DNA of 7,904 nucleotides from Leptospira sp. GTDB taxonomy: Bacteria > Spirochaetota > Leptospiria > Leptospirales > Leptospiraceae. Under the pieces are notes generated by a model, which was not told where the DNA came from, ran no database searches, and saw nothing but the letters and a program-made list of their open reading frames with translations. The position numbers and the translations under genes were made by a program. Shown piece by piece: positions 1 to 6,144 of this stretch (the first letter of the stretch is position 1; every line of letters begins with the position of its first letter). The stretch covers positions 1 through 7,904 of the forward strand of contig JALOTI010000078.1 in the NCBI GenBank assembly GCA_025457985.1, in the 5' to 3' direction.

Positions 1-1
1 T

Positions 2-218
2 GTTGTCGCTGCGGTCGTCCAAGGTGTTGTTGTCGTGGCTGGCTACCAATATTAACTCATTCCAAAGATATTTCATAGCAAAATTTACTGCGTCGGGAAT
101 TTTTGATTTAACTTTTAATTCCACCGGGTGGCGCTCATATGTGTTAACAGGATATAACGGTAATAGCCTTATGAAATTATCAAATTTAGTCGTCCAATCC
201 GATGGAAAGTTTCTTTTT
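2..218 (+). pseudogene. Decayed fragment of a delta-60-repeat (DUF5122) beta-propeller protein
   Basis: The fragment enters from outside the window. In the frame starting at base 2 it reads VVQ, then VVVVAGYQY, then a stop at 53-55. From about base 50 the homology continues one frame over as FIAKFTASGIFDLTFNSTG and ends with LVVQSDGKFLF. The order (VxxQ..GKxxVAGY, then F.A+...G..D.TFn..G, then VQSDGK) is that of one delta-60 repeat plus the start of the next, as found in secreted bacterial propeller proteins. The switch of frame near 50-55 indicates a frameshift. After about 218 the frame loses the pattern and stops at 285-287, where the DUF1577-like gene on the other strand takes over. I therefore read it as a broken remnant, not a functional gene. 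A sequencing error at the frameshift is possible, but would not explain the missing 3' part. Confidence 0.55.
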
Positions 219-659
219 GTAATCATCAAAGTTCACTCGGACGAGAGTTGGTATATTGAACATATTTGCTTCAATAATCGTTTTTGAACTCACCAAATTG
301 GTAACATTGACGAGTCCTTCTTCTGTGATCGTATAACGTGGTGATACTCGGTCTTTTTTTGCAATGGATACTTTTTCCACTCGGCAAAGAATTCTTGTTG
401 GAGTCGTACGTTTTATAAATTTACAATCAATTTCAACATACCGAGCAAGCAGTTTTGATAAGACAATCAAACCATCAGGTTCGATATCCCATTCCTCATT
501 ACATTCAATGATGATATCCTCGGAGTTCGGAACATGGGACAGGATACGCAGGCTCTTCTGCATTCCGTTCCAGTTTGCATTGATTTCGTTGTTGATCAGG
601 TAGTGAAGGATGACATGATTTTTCTGTTCCTTCCCTGTAATTTGGTCCATTGCACGCAT
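186..659 (-). CDS. DUF1577-like protein, apparently truncated at its C-terminus
   Basis: This 157-residue soluble protein starts at ATG 657-659 (MRAMDQITGKEQ), with the purine-rich GGAAAGAAA just upstream as a possible ribosome binding site. An in-frame stop further upstream limits extension. The opening DQITGKEQKNHVILHYLI and the later PTLVRVNFDDYKKKL recall DUF1577 proteins, a family of unknown function known to me from Leptospira, often described as PilZ-like. Family members are, as I recall, roughly twice this length, so the product looks like the N-terminal part only. The last residues, SIGLDD, are read through antisense delta-60 sequence, which suggests that the native 3' end was lost in a rearrangement. 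It has no signal peptide or membrane segment. It lies 113 bp downstream of another - strand gene and may be co-transcribed with it. The family assignment is from memory; whether the truncated product works is unknown. Confidence 0.6.
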   Translation of the reverse strand: MRAMDQITGKEQKNHVILHYLINNEINANWNGMQKSLRILSHVPNSEDIIIECNEEWDIEPDGLIVLSKLLARYVEIDCKFIKRTTPTRILCRVEKVSIAKKDRVSPRYTITEEGLVNVTNLVSSKTIIEANMFNIPTLVRVNFDDYKKKLSIGLDD

Positions 660-772
660 AATTTCTTTCCGATTCGATCTTTTTTGTATCAGACGAAGAG
701 AAAGAAATTTCCCATACGCCTGTCAGGAAAGTTTTCTGAATTTTGAAGGAAATGGCAAGAAAAACGATGGAA

Positions 773-1336
773 TTAAAGAACAACCAGGTGTTTTTTTTCC
801 GTTTGTTCGTAGAGGAATTGAACCCATCCAAAGTGGTTTTGCGGAGGAGTCATTCCTGGGAAGTGGGTTGCTAGGAACTGGGAACAGAGCGATTCCCGTT
901 CTTTATTCTTTTCATCTACTAGGGCGGAGAGGTCTTTTAGGGTTTTGTCGTAGATGGTTTTGTCCATATAACCGTTTTCGAGAGCTTTTTTAAGGAAACC
1001 TCGTTTGGCTGACCATTCTTGTTTGGAAATCACTGGTATAGCTTCCAATTGGTTCCAAAAGGATTTCAGTAGGTTTTCCATATCACTTGTTATATTTTCT
1101 TTCGTAGCTCGACAGATTTTATATATCTTAAGTAGCTCTCGTTTCGCAAATTCCTGCAAATCTTGGGAGTGTTCTTCCCATATACGGCGGTAGGTTCGAG
1201 GAAAACTGAAAAAGTAATCAGGACTTTGTAAAGGGATAATAAGAGTTAGCTGAAAATTACCCAGGGAATCTAAATGTAGGTTACCGCGAAGTAGTACCCC
1301 ATCTGCTTCCGTTTCGATTCTAGTAAGTCCAATCAT
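773..1336 (-). CDS. Hypothetical protein, 187 aa, no recognised family
   Basis: I do not recognise this protein. It begins at ATG 1334-1336 (MIGLTRIETEADG). An in-frame TAA lies five codons upstream, so no longer start exists. Residues 1-45 look beta-rich, with alternating hydrophobic stretches such as GNFQLTLIIPL. Residues 45-160 are strongly charged and probably helical, with many K, E and W residues (for example IWEEHSQDLQEFAKREL). The C-terminus, from about residue 160, has a short Pro/Gly turn (FPGMTPPQNHFGW). It has no signal peptide, membrane segment or cysteine cluster, so a cytoplasmic location is likely. It is transcribed toward the DUF1577-like gene and away from the patatin gene. 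A TATAAT box directly before the start, with no Shine-Dalgarno sequence beyond an adjacent AGG, suggests a leaderless or near-leaderless message. It is probably genuine: length, amino-acid balance and position all fit, and no overlapping reading frame is more convincing. Confidence 0.7.
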   Translation of the reverse strand: MIGLTRIETEADGVLLRGNLHLDSLGNFQLTLIIPLQSPDYFFSFPRTYRRIWEEHSQDLQEFAKRELLKIYKICRATKENITSDMENLLKSFWNQLEAIPVISKQEWSAKRGFLKKALENGYMDKTIYDKTLKDLSALVDEKNKERESLCSQFLATHFPGMTPPQNHFGWVQFLYEQTEKKHLVVL

Positions 1337-1340
1337 CCTA

Positions 1341-1370
1341 ATTATATATTACAACTGGGATCGAATTTAA
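1341..1370 (-). promoter_or_regulatory. Possible sigma-70-type promoter for the 187-aa protein
   Basis: On the - strand a perfect TATAAT (1346-1341) stands five bases before the start codon at 1336. A weak -35-like TTAAAT (1370-1365) lies 18 bp upstream. If this box is used, transcription would begin at or within the start codon, giving a leaderless mRNA. The -35 match is poor and the region is AT-rich, so chance is possible. Confidence 0.35.
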
Positions 1371-1510
1371 TCCTGGAATTTGAATTTTTTTAGCTCCTCG
1401 GACTAAAAAACTACGAACCCAAAGGTGATTTCTACGCAGGACATGTAGCAAATTTCTTTCAAAGTATTTGCAACCAAATGCACCTTTAGGACTCTTACTT
1501 AAAAGAGAAT
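1371..1510. other. Divergent intergenic region upstream of the patatin gene
   Basis: This gap separates the - strand 187-aa gene from the + strand patatin gene. A - strand frame stays open through it, but it is continuous with frame noise antisense to patatin and has no family resemblance that I can see. A TTGCAA (about 1474-1479) could be a -35 element for patatin, but no good -10 box follows at the right spacing. AAAAGAG just before ATG 1511 is the only ribosome-binding candidate. I see no RNA structure or repeat here. Confidence 0.4.
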
Positions 1511-2449
1511 ATGGAATACAATCAGAACGCTTTTGAATTTTTACCCAAAGCAAAGGGAAATAAAAAACGAGCCTTGCTTGTTGAGGGTGGAGGAATGAAA
1601 GGGGCGTTCTCAGGTGGGGTTCTCTATTCCTGGACACGACTGATCGACGCAAACTACTTTGACTTGGTAGTGGGAGTCTCTTCGGGTGCATGTTCTGCGG
1701 CGTATTTTGTCGCATCCGTGAACCCTGAGCCGGTACACTCCGAACGTGCTGTAAAGGTTTGGTACAAGGACCTTTCTGGAAAACAAATGATTTCCCTTTT
1801 GAATCCGTTTCGAGGAAAAACGCTACTCAACCAAGAGTACCTAATAGACTTTATTTTCAGAAAAAAAGTAAGGCTTGAGAGTGAACATCTGGAAAGAAAA
1901 GGTGTTCCCCATTTTGCAGTTGCCGTGAGCAATTTACAAACCCACTCTCTTGAATACATAAAAGCAACTTCTTCCAATATATTTGATCTACTCAAAGCTG
2001 CCACCTCTCTCCCAATTGCTACTCGAGGGAAACACAAGTTAGACGGAAAATTTTACTCGGATGCTGCCATTCTAAATCCATTGCCGATCCAAGATCTCAT
2101 CGCAGCTGGTTATAAAGAAATTGTCGTTGTAATGAACTCACCAATCCAACAGATTTCGAGTCGGATCAATCGACTGACTAGTTTCTTTGCTTTTCCGAAG
2201 CATAGAACCGTAAGGCGAATGATGAGAAAATTCCACCACCTTCATTTTAATTTTGGAAGGGATTTGGCAACCAAACCACCGAAAGGTGTAAAGATCATTA
2301 CGGTCGCACCAGATGTTGCACTGCCCGTTTCTCTTACGACGACAATTCGAACCAAACTGTACAAAACCGTGCTTCTCGGCATTCAGAAAGGGGAAGAGGC
2401 ATTTCAAAAATTCCAGGCTTCTTCCAAAAGAAAAGTGAGACGGAAGTAA
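1511..2449 (+). CDS. Patatin-like phospholipase / acyl hydrolase
   Basis: This 312-residue protein has the three hallmarks of bacterial patatin-like lipid acyl hydrolases (RssA/YjjU type). A glycine-rich oxyanion loop GGGMKG lies at residues 26-31. The nucleophile elbow GVSSG at 55-59 makes Ser57 the nucleophile. The distal SDAAILNPLP segment at 183-192 makes Asp184 the dyad partner. ATSLPIATRG (about 164-173) fits the usual stretch before that Asp. The residues after Asp184 are Ala-Ala where most relatives have Gly-Gly or Gly-Ala. The family cleaves acyl esters of phospholipids or related lipids with a Ser-Asp dyad; the substrate here cannot be told. There is no signal peptide, so it is probably cytoplasmic or peripheral to the inner membrane. 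The last residues (SSKRKVRRK) are strongly basic and could aid membrane association. ATG 1511 is preceded by a weak AAAAGAG. The gene converges on the lipoprotein gene with 20 bp between stop codons. Confidence 0.93.
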   Translation: MEYNQNAFEFLPKAKGNKKRALLVEGGGMKGAFSGGVLYSWTRLIDANYFDLVVGVSSGACSAAYFVASVNPEPVHSERAVKVWYKDLSGKQMISLLNPFRGKTLLNQEYLIDFIFRKKVRLESEHLERKGVPHFAVAVSNLQTHSLEYIKATSSNIFDLLKAATSLPIATRGKHKLDGKFYSDAAILNPLPIQDLIAAGYKEIVVVMNSPIQQISSRINRLTSFFAFPKHRTVRRMMRKFHHLHFNFGRDLATKPPKGVKIITVAPDVALPVSLTTTIRTKLYKTVLLGIQKGEEAFQKFQASSKRKVRRK

Positions 2450-2469
2450 CGCAAGGCCAACTTAAGAAG

Positions 2470-4752
2470 TTATTCGAGCTTTTCTAGATCTAAAAAATAG
2501 TAACCTCCTCTTGGCCGATTCTGGTATTCGGATAGAGAACCTGCAAAGAAGATTCGATTTTTTATTGGAACTACAGTCTGGATGGATCCACCTGAGAAAG
2601 GATTGAAGGCCATCGGAGCTCTTTTTAAAAAATCATAGAGGATAAAGCCTTCTTGGTTTTTCCCATTTACAGTTGTGAAGGATCCGCCAAGCCCGCCCTT
2701 CCCATTTTCGCAAATCCCCAGGGAGAGTATTTTGTTATCAAAATTCATATTACCGCTGATAAAGTTTGCCGAAGTTAGGTCAATGGCACCAAACTTTGTG
2801 GTTGGAGTTGAGCCATAATTATCAAAATTGCCGCCGAAGAATAGAAGGTTGTTAAATGTTCCAAGTGCATGAACGGTAGCGTCAGGGAAGTTTGATACCG
2901 AAGGAAAACTGAGATTGGCACCCGTGGAAGTGCTAACCGCCGCGAGTCTTTGTGGAGGGAAAGCCGCAATGTCAGTAAAATTTCCTCCCAGAAAAATCTT
3001 ATCACCTAAAGGAAGTATTTCTTCCACAACATCACTGGCATTTGGATTCCAGCTAGTAAGTGTTCCGTCTAACGTGGGGAATCTGGCGATACGATTTCGT
3101 ATTTGGCCATTTGCATTTTGGAATAACCCACCTACATAGACAAAATTTTCGTCGGTACTGATCGCTTCCACGGTATTATTAAAACTAGGAGACATCCCTT
3201 CTAATCGTTGGTCTTTCAAATTGTACGCAAAAAACCGAACCCTATTTTGGTCAAAAGCCGTAGTAAAGTTTCCTCCAACGTACAAAATGTCCCCTTTTTG
3301 GTGGAATGTGGTGATACTGCCGTTCACCGTGGGAATCCAATCTGTAGGTTTTCCCGTCACCAAATCGATAGAACCTAATCCATTGCGATTGACGACATTG
3401 ACACTGGAAAAAGCACCAGGAACCAGAACTCGGGTATTGTCCGTTGAGAAGGCAATTTTGCCATTGGGATAGGTGAAAGGGGCAGGAAACCTTGGATTCC
3501 AGTCCGATATATTCCCCGTTAATGGGTCAATCGAAAATGCATTCATTCGCTCTCGTCCAAACACTGTTGAAAAATTACCCAATACATAGAGTTTCCCCTC
3601 ATGGAGGGTGAGAGAAGCGACTGTTGATCCATTCGCAAGACTTAGATCTTCTGGACCAACTGTACCTGTGTTATTGTCGACGATTGCAAAATAATTTCGA
3701 TTTGTCGCTCCATTGATCTGCGTGAACAAACCTGCGAGGTAAACTTTGTTTTGGTTGTAAACTACACTATCTACTGTGGTATTCGGATTTGGGTTCCATG
3801 TTGTCAAGTTGCCACTCATAGTAAAGGAGCGTGCAAAATAGTTGGTTCCAGCCGTAAAATTTCCAACTGCATAAATTACCTTATTGTTTGAGGCATCAAC
3901 ACCCAAGGTGATTCCGCGAACAGTACCCACCGAAATCCCTGTGTTGAAGCTTGTTATCGTTGCACCCGAGGTATAGTTAACTTTAGCCAATCGTCCAAAA
4001 CCTGCACCATTGAGGTTATTAAATTGACCGGCAACAAAAAGTCCGTCCGTATCTTTCGCAAATGCGTTCACAGGAAAATCTGCACTCGCAAGCCAACCTG
4101 GATCCAGCTCTCCTGTGATCCGATTGACTGCCGCAAGATAACCCTTCGGCACTCCGTTCCAATCGGTAAAATTTCCACCAATATAGAGTCTATCACCAAC
4201 TAACGCTAAATCATTGATGGCAACTCCATTACTTCCTGTTCCCACATTAAAATTTAGATCTAATTTGCAATTGGAATTGATATGAACTAAACTAGGGCGG
4301 TTGTATCCTTGCACATAGGTAAAAAGACCTGCAATGTAAAAACCATTTTCCCCGTCAGAGACAGCTGCTGTGGACGAGGAAAGAATTTCTAAATAGGGGC
4401 AGGTATCGTGAGGAACCAGCTTACCATCGTTTGTATTTAGAATAGCACCTCCTCCCGTGTTGGGGCCAAAATAAGAAAATGTCCCTCCAAGATACAATTT
4501 GTCCTCGTATAAGGCCAATCCCCGGATTAAAACGTTTGATGGATTTGTGTCATGGACTCCCCAGAGATCGAGAGGTGTTTTTGGAAATCCAGGGAGGCAG
4601 GAAGCGGAGTTATCTTTTATGAGAAATCGAACGATCGTTCCAATTCGATAGGCTTCGGAATTTGGATCACAGGTGTTGGATAGATCCCCTGGTTTACAAG
4701 CAGTAAGATATGTAAAAAAACCGATTAAGATCAATTGGAAATAAATTTTCAT
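2470..4752 (-). CDS. Large lipoprotein with 14 beta-propeller-type repeats
   Basis: This 760-residue protein has a short lipoprotein signal peptide: a hydrophobic core at residues 5-16, then lipobox LTAC with lipidated Cys19. The segment after it (TCDPNSEAYRIG, ending near Cys52) resembles the Cys-containing linker of other Leptospira propeller lipoproteins. From about residue 80 to the end, a motif of the form (L/V/I)YxGGxF recurs about every 50 residues, starting near residues 86, 138, 189, 238, 293, 337, 388, 442, 490, 538, 586, 637, 686 and 734. Each is commonly followed by an NG-type turn and later by TG...WNP. Fourteen repeats fit two seven-bladed propellers. It is probably displayed on the outer membrane or cell surface, in a binding or structural role; the ligand is unknown. 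The start is set by the signal peptide, yet no Shine-Dalgarno sequence precedes it, and only 22 bp separate it from the divergent OmpA-like gene. Confidence 0.9.
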   Translation of the reverse strand: MKIYFQLILIGFFTYLTACKPGDLSNTCDPNSEAYRIGTIVRFLIKDNSASCLPGFPKTPLDLWGVHDTNPSNVLIRGLALYEDKLYLGGTFSYFGPNTGGGAILNTNDGKLVPHDTCPYLEILSSSTAAVSDGENGFYIAGLFTYVQGYNRPSLVHINSNCKLDLNFNVGTGSNGVAINDLALVGDRLYIGGNFTDWNGVPKGYLAAVNRITGELDPGWLASADFPVNAFAKDTDGLFVAGQFNNLNGAGFGRLAKVNYTSGATITSFNTGISVGTVRGITLGVDASNNKVIYAVGNFTAGTNYFARSFTMSGNLTTWNPNPNTTVDSVVYNQNKVYLAGLFTQINGATNRNYFAIVDNNTGTVGPEDLSLANGSTVASLTLHEGKLYVLGNFSTVFGRERMNAFSIDPLTGNISDWNPRFPAPFTYPNGKIAFSTDNTRVLVPGAFSSVNVVNRNGLGSIDLVTGKPTDWIPTVNGSITTFHQKGDILYVGGNFTTAFDQNRVRFFAYNLKDQRLEGMSPSFNNTVEAISTDENFVYVGGLFQNANGQIRNRIARFPTLDGTLTSWNPNASDVVEEILPLGDKIFLGGNFTDIAAFPPQRLAAVSTSTGANLSFPSVSNFPDATVHALGTFNNLLFFGGNFDNYGSTPTTKFGAIDLTSANFISGNMNFDNKILSLGICENGKGGLGGSFTTVNGKNQEGFILYDFLKRAPMAFNPFSGGSIQTVVPIKNRIFFAGSLSEYQNRPRGGYYFLDLEKLE
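2533..4497 (-). repeat. Fourteen tandem ~50-residue protein repeats
   Basis: These are the repeats encoded in the lipoprotein gene, covering residues 86-740. Spacing between successive YxGGxF motifs runs from 44 to 55 residues. The best copies are LYLGGTF, LYIGGNF, LYVGGNF, VYVGGLF, IFLGGNF and LFFGGNF. The most diverged are IYAVGNF, VLVPGAF and the last two. Divergence is high at the DNA level, so this is an old repeat array and not a recent expansion. Confidence 0.8.
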
Positions 4753-4774
4753 AGGAGTCTAAGAAATACGACAG
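4753..4774. promoter_or_regulatory. 22-bp divergent start region between lipoprotein and OmpA-like genes
   Basis: Both start codons are constrained: the lipoprotein by its signal peptide, the OmpA-like gene by an in-frame TAA at 4760-4762. Only 22 bp remain between them, too short for two promoters. AGGAG (4753-4757) lies 17 bases before the + start, too far for normal spacing; AAGAAA (4761-4766) is better placed. No purine-rich ribosome binding site serves the - strand start. Promoters must lie inside the opposing coding regions. Confidence 0.5.
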
Positions 4775-5257
4775 ATGATGTGGATTGTTTTATCAATCGG
4801 ATTTTGTTTTTTTGCGATTCTTTTTCTTTGGAAGTTCGGAAATGGAAATGGTTTGGTTCGACAAAATGTAATAAAAACAGGGACTTCGAAGGATTCAACT
4901 AGCGAATCGACAAAAAAAGAAAGTGAATTGAGTGTAAATCTTTTATTCTCCGCAGGGCTTTCTCAACTGGATTCCCAGGAGTTGGATCAGTTAGAGAAAT
5001 TGCTAAAATCATTACAAAAAGAATCATTGATTTCTATTGAGATTTCGGGCTCAGCAGATAGTACTGGCAATTTGGCGAGAAATCGAAAATTGGTTCGAGA
5101 TAGAGTACAATTTGTTCGATCCATCTTACAAAAGCAAGGTAAATTGATTTCGAACCTCGATGTTGTCTACCAGGAGCCAATCCCTGGGCGTACAGCCAAA
5201 GAACGAGAAAGGCTCAGGGCAGTCCGACTTAGAATTAAGTACTTAGAAGTTTTCTAA
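4775..5257 (+). CDS. Membrane-anchored OmpA-like peptidoglycan-binding protein
   Basis: This 160-residue protein has one N-terminal membrane segment (residues 3-19) that lacks a clear cleavage site and probably anchors it in the inner membrane. A polar Ser/Thr/Lys linker (about 22-50) follows, and then an OmpA C-terminal domain (about 52-160). The signature GxxDxxGxxxxNxxLxxxR is complete: Gly92, Asp95, Gly98, Asn103, Leu106, Arg110. In this family, Asp95 and Arg110 are the residues that hold the diaminopimelate of peptidoglycan. The usual His-Thr before the Asp is Ser-Ala here. The end of the domain reads RERLRAVRLRIKYLE, like the RRVEI strand of OmpA/MotB/Pal proteins. The architecture is minimal: there is no Pal lipobox and no MotB plug. 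A role in tethering the cell wall to the inner membrane is inferred. ATG 4775 is followed by a second ATG at 4778, and either could start. The thioesterase gene follows after 40 bp, probably in one operon. Confidence 0.85.
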   Translation: MMWIVLSIGFCFFAILFLWKFGNGNGLVRQNVIKTGTSKDSTSESTKKESELSVNLLFSAGLSQLDSQELDQLEKLLKSLQKESLISIEISGSADSTGNLARNRKLVRDRVQFVRSILQKQGKLISNLDVVYQEPIPGRTAKERERLRAVRLRIKYLEVF

Positions 5258-5297
5258 TTGAATCTAGGTTCCCGTTATTGATTTTGGATAGAGATTT

Positions 5298-5702
5298 ATG
5301 ATTAAAAAAGAAATCCAAATACGATTTAATGATATGGATCCGATGCGCAGAGTCAATAATGCGAGTTATTCGGCATATTTGGAAGTAGCTAGAGTCGCGT
5401 TTTGTGAAAAATTCATTGAAATTAAAACTTTGGAAGATATTCCATTTGTGATGGTACGAGTCGAAATGGATTTGTTACAAAGCGTACTACCTGGCGATAA
5501 AATATTCGTAGCGATTTGGGTATCTAAAATCGGAAATACCTCTTGGGAGTTTAGTTATACTATTCAAAATGCGGATACGGAAGTTGTTTATGTTCGTGCT
5601 AAATCTGTGCAGGTTTATTTTAACTACCACTTAGGTCGAAAGGAAGTGATTCCTGAAAATTTTAGGAAAATATTAGAGAGTGAATTCCTAACCTCAGATT
5701 GA
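5298..5702 (+). CDS. Hotdog-fold acyl-CoA thioesterase (4HBT/YbgC-like)
   Basis: This 134-residue protein is the usual length of a single-domain hotdog thioesterase. The N-terminal block RFNDMDPMRRVNNASYSAYL (residues 9-28) matches the family pattern R-x-x-D-x-D-x-x-G-H-V-N-N-x-x-Y. By alignment from memory with Pseudomonas 4-hydroxybenzoyl-CoA thioesterase, Asp14 corresponds to its catalytic Asp17. The normally conserved Gly-His of this block is Arg17-Arg18, which may change activity or substrate. The middle (MVRVEMDLLQSVLPGDKIFV) and the strand AKSVQVYFNY fit the later sheet of the fold. The expected role is hydrolysis of acyl-CoA or a related thioester in the cytoplasm; the substrate is not predictable. 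The start ATG 5298 has GGATAGAG at a suitable distance. It lies 40 bp behind the OmpA-like gene in the same direction, and its stop faces the - strand 128-aa gene 55 bp away. Confidence 0.88.
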   Translation: MIKKEIQIRFNDMDPMRRVNNASYSAYLEVARVAFCEKFIEIKTLEDIPFVMVRVEMDLLQSVLPGDKIFVAIWVSKIGNTSWEFSYTIQNADTEVVYVRAKSVQVYFNYHLGRKEVIPENFRKILESEFLTSD

Positions 5703-5757
5703 CTCATTCACAAACTAATGGGTATTATATTTGATTCCAAGATGTTACCCTAAAAGT

Positions 5758-6144
5758 TTAAAACAACTCATGGGAGTCAAAATGCTTCCAAATCCAATGG
5801 TACGCAGATTTGTCACCGTATTGGATACATTCATCCAACCAGTTGGAATCTTCTGTGGGTCGTAGTGTTTTATAAACTTCTTGTATATCCTCAACCAAAC
5901 GCATGTATTCTGGAATAATATCGGAAAGAAGAGGGTCTGTGTGCCTATCAATCAGGCGGAGCAGTGCTTGGAGCAAAGCATAGTAGATTCCCTTTCTTAG
6001 AATCGGAGGGATATCACTTGGGATGGCGAGATGTGGCTCAATTGAATCGAGAGATTCTAATCCTTTGGGAAGATGGGGCAAAAGTTGAATCGTCAATTTT
6101 TGTTGGAAAGAAACCAAGGAAACATTGGAATGGGTCTTGTCCAT
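5758..6144 (-). CDS. Hypothetical protein, 128 aa, no recognised family
   Basis: I do not recognise this small, mostly helical, acidic protein. It starts at ATG 6142-6144 (MDKTHSNVSLVSFQQKL). A proline-rich stretch follows (IPSDIPPIL, about 42-50), then a hydrophobic helix (KGIYYALLQALLRLID, about 51-66), acidic helices (about 70-95) and a C-terminus rich in aromatic residues (YHWIWKHF, about 116-123). It has no signal peptide. The hydrophobic helix is too polar to be a sure membrane segment. The start codon overlaps the ATG of queG on the other strand in a CATG, so the promoter for this gene must lie within queG. TTG codons at residues 10 and 17 are alternative starts that would remove the overlap. 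A + strand frame at 5964-6215 across the same DNA looks like noise by comparison. The conserved neighbour is queG, but there is no functional link in the sequence itself. Confidence 0.7.
   Translation of the reverse strand: MDKTHSNVSLVSFQQKLTIQLLPHLPKGLESLDSIEPHLAIPSDIPPILRKGIYYALLQALLRLIDRHTDPLLSDIIPEYMRLVEDIQEVYKTLRPTEDSNWLDECIQYGDKSAYHWIWKHFDSHELF

Noticed and set aside
790..798. Run of eight T as a phase-variation tract in the 187-aa gene
   Set aside because: It falls in the last few codons (QTEKKHLVVL), where slippage would change only the C-terminal tail. Nothing else suggests phase variation.
505..831. 108-codon - strand frame beginning upstream of the DUF1577-like gene
   Set aside because: Its second half is the same DNA as the DUF1577-like gene in another frame, and its first half has no family pattern. 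The start at 659 explains the region better.
1338..1715. 125-codon - strand frame covering the patatin start and upstream gap
   Set aside because: More than half of it is antisense to the clear patatin coding region and it reads as basic, serine-rich noise with no family resemblance. The gap part alone has no start or ribosome binding site.
2459..2471. AACTT-AAG-AAGTT inverted repeat between the patatin and lipoprotein stops as a terminator
   Set aside because: The stem is only five AT-rich pairs with a three-base loop and no T-run on either side.
2915..3472. + strand frames antisense to the lipoprotein
   Set aside because: They are shadows of the repeated lipoprotein sequence and carry no signal or domain of their own.
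5720..5750. GGGTA...TACCC as a bidirectional terminator between the thioesterase and the 128-aa gene
   Set aside because: Five pairs across a 21-base loop with no adjacent T-run. It would not be stable enough to call.
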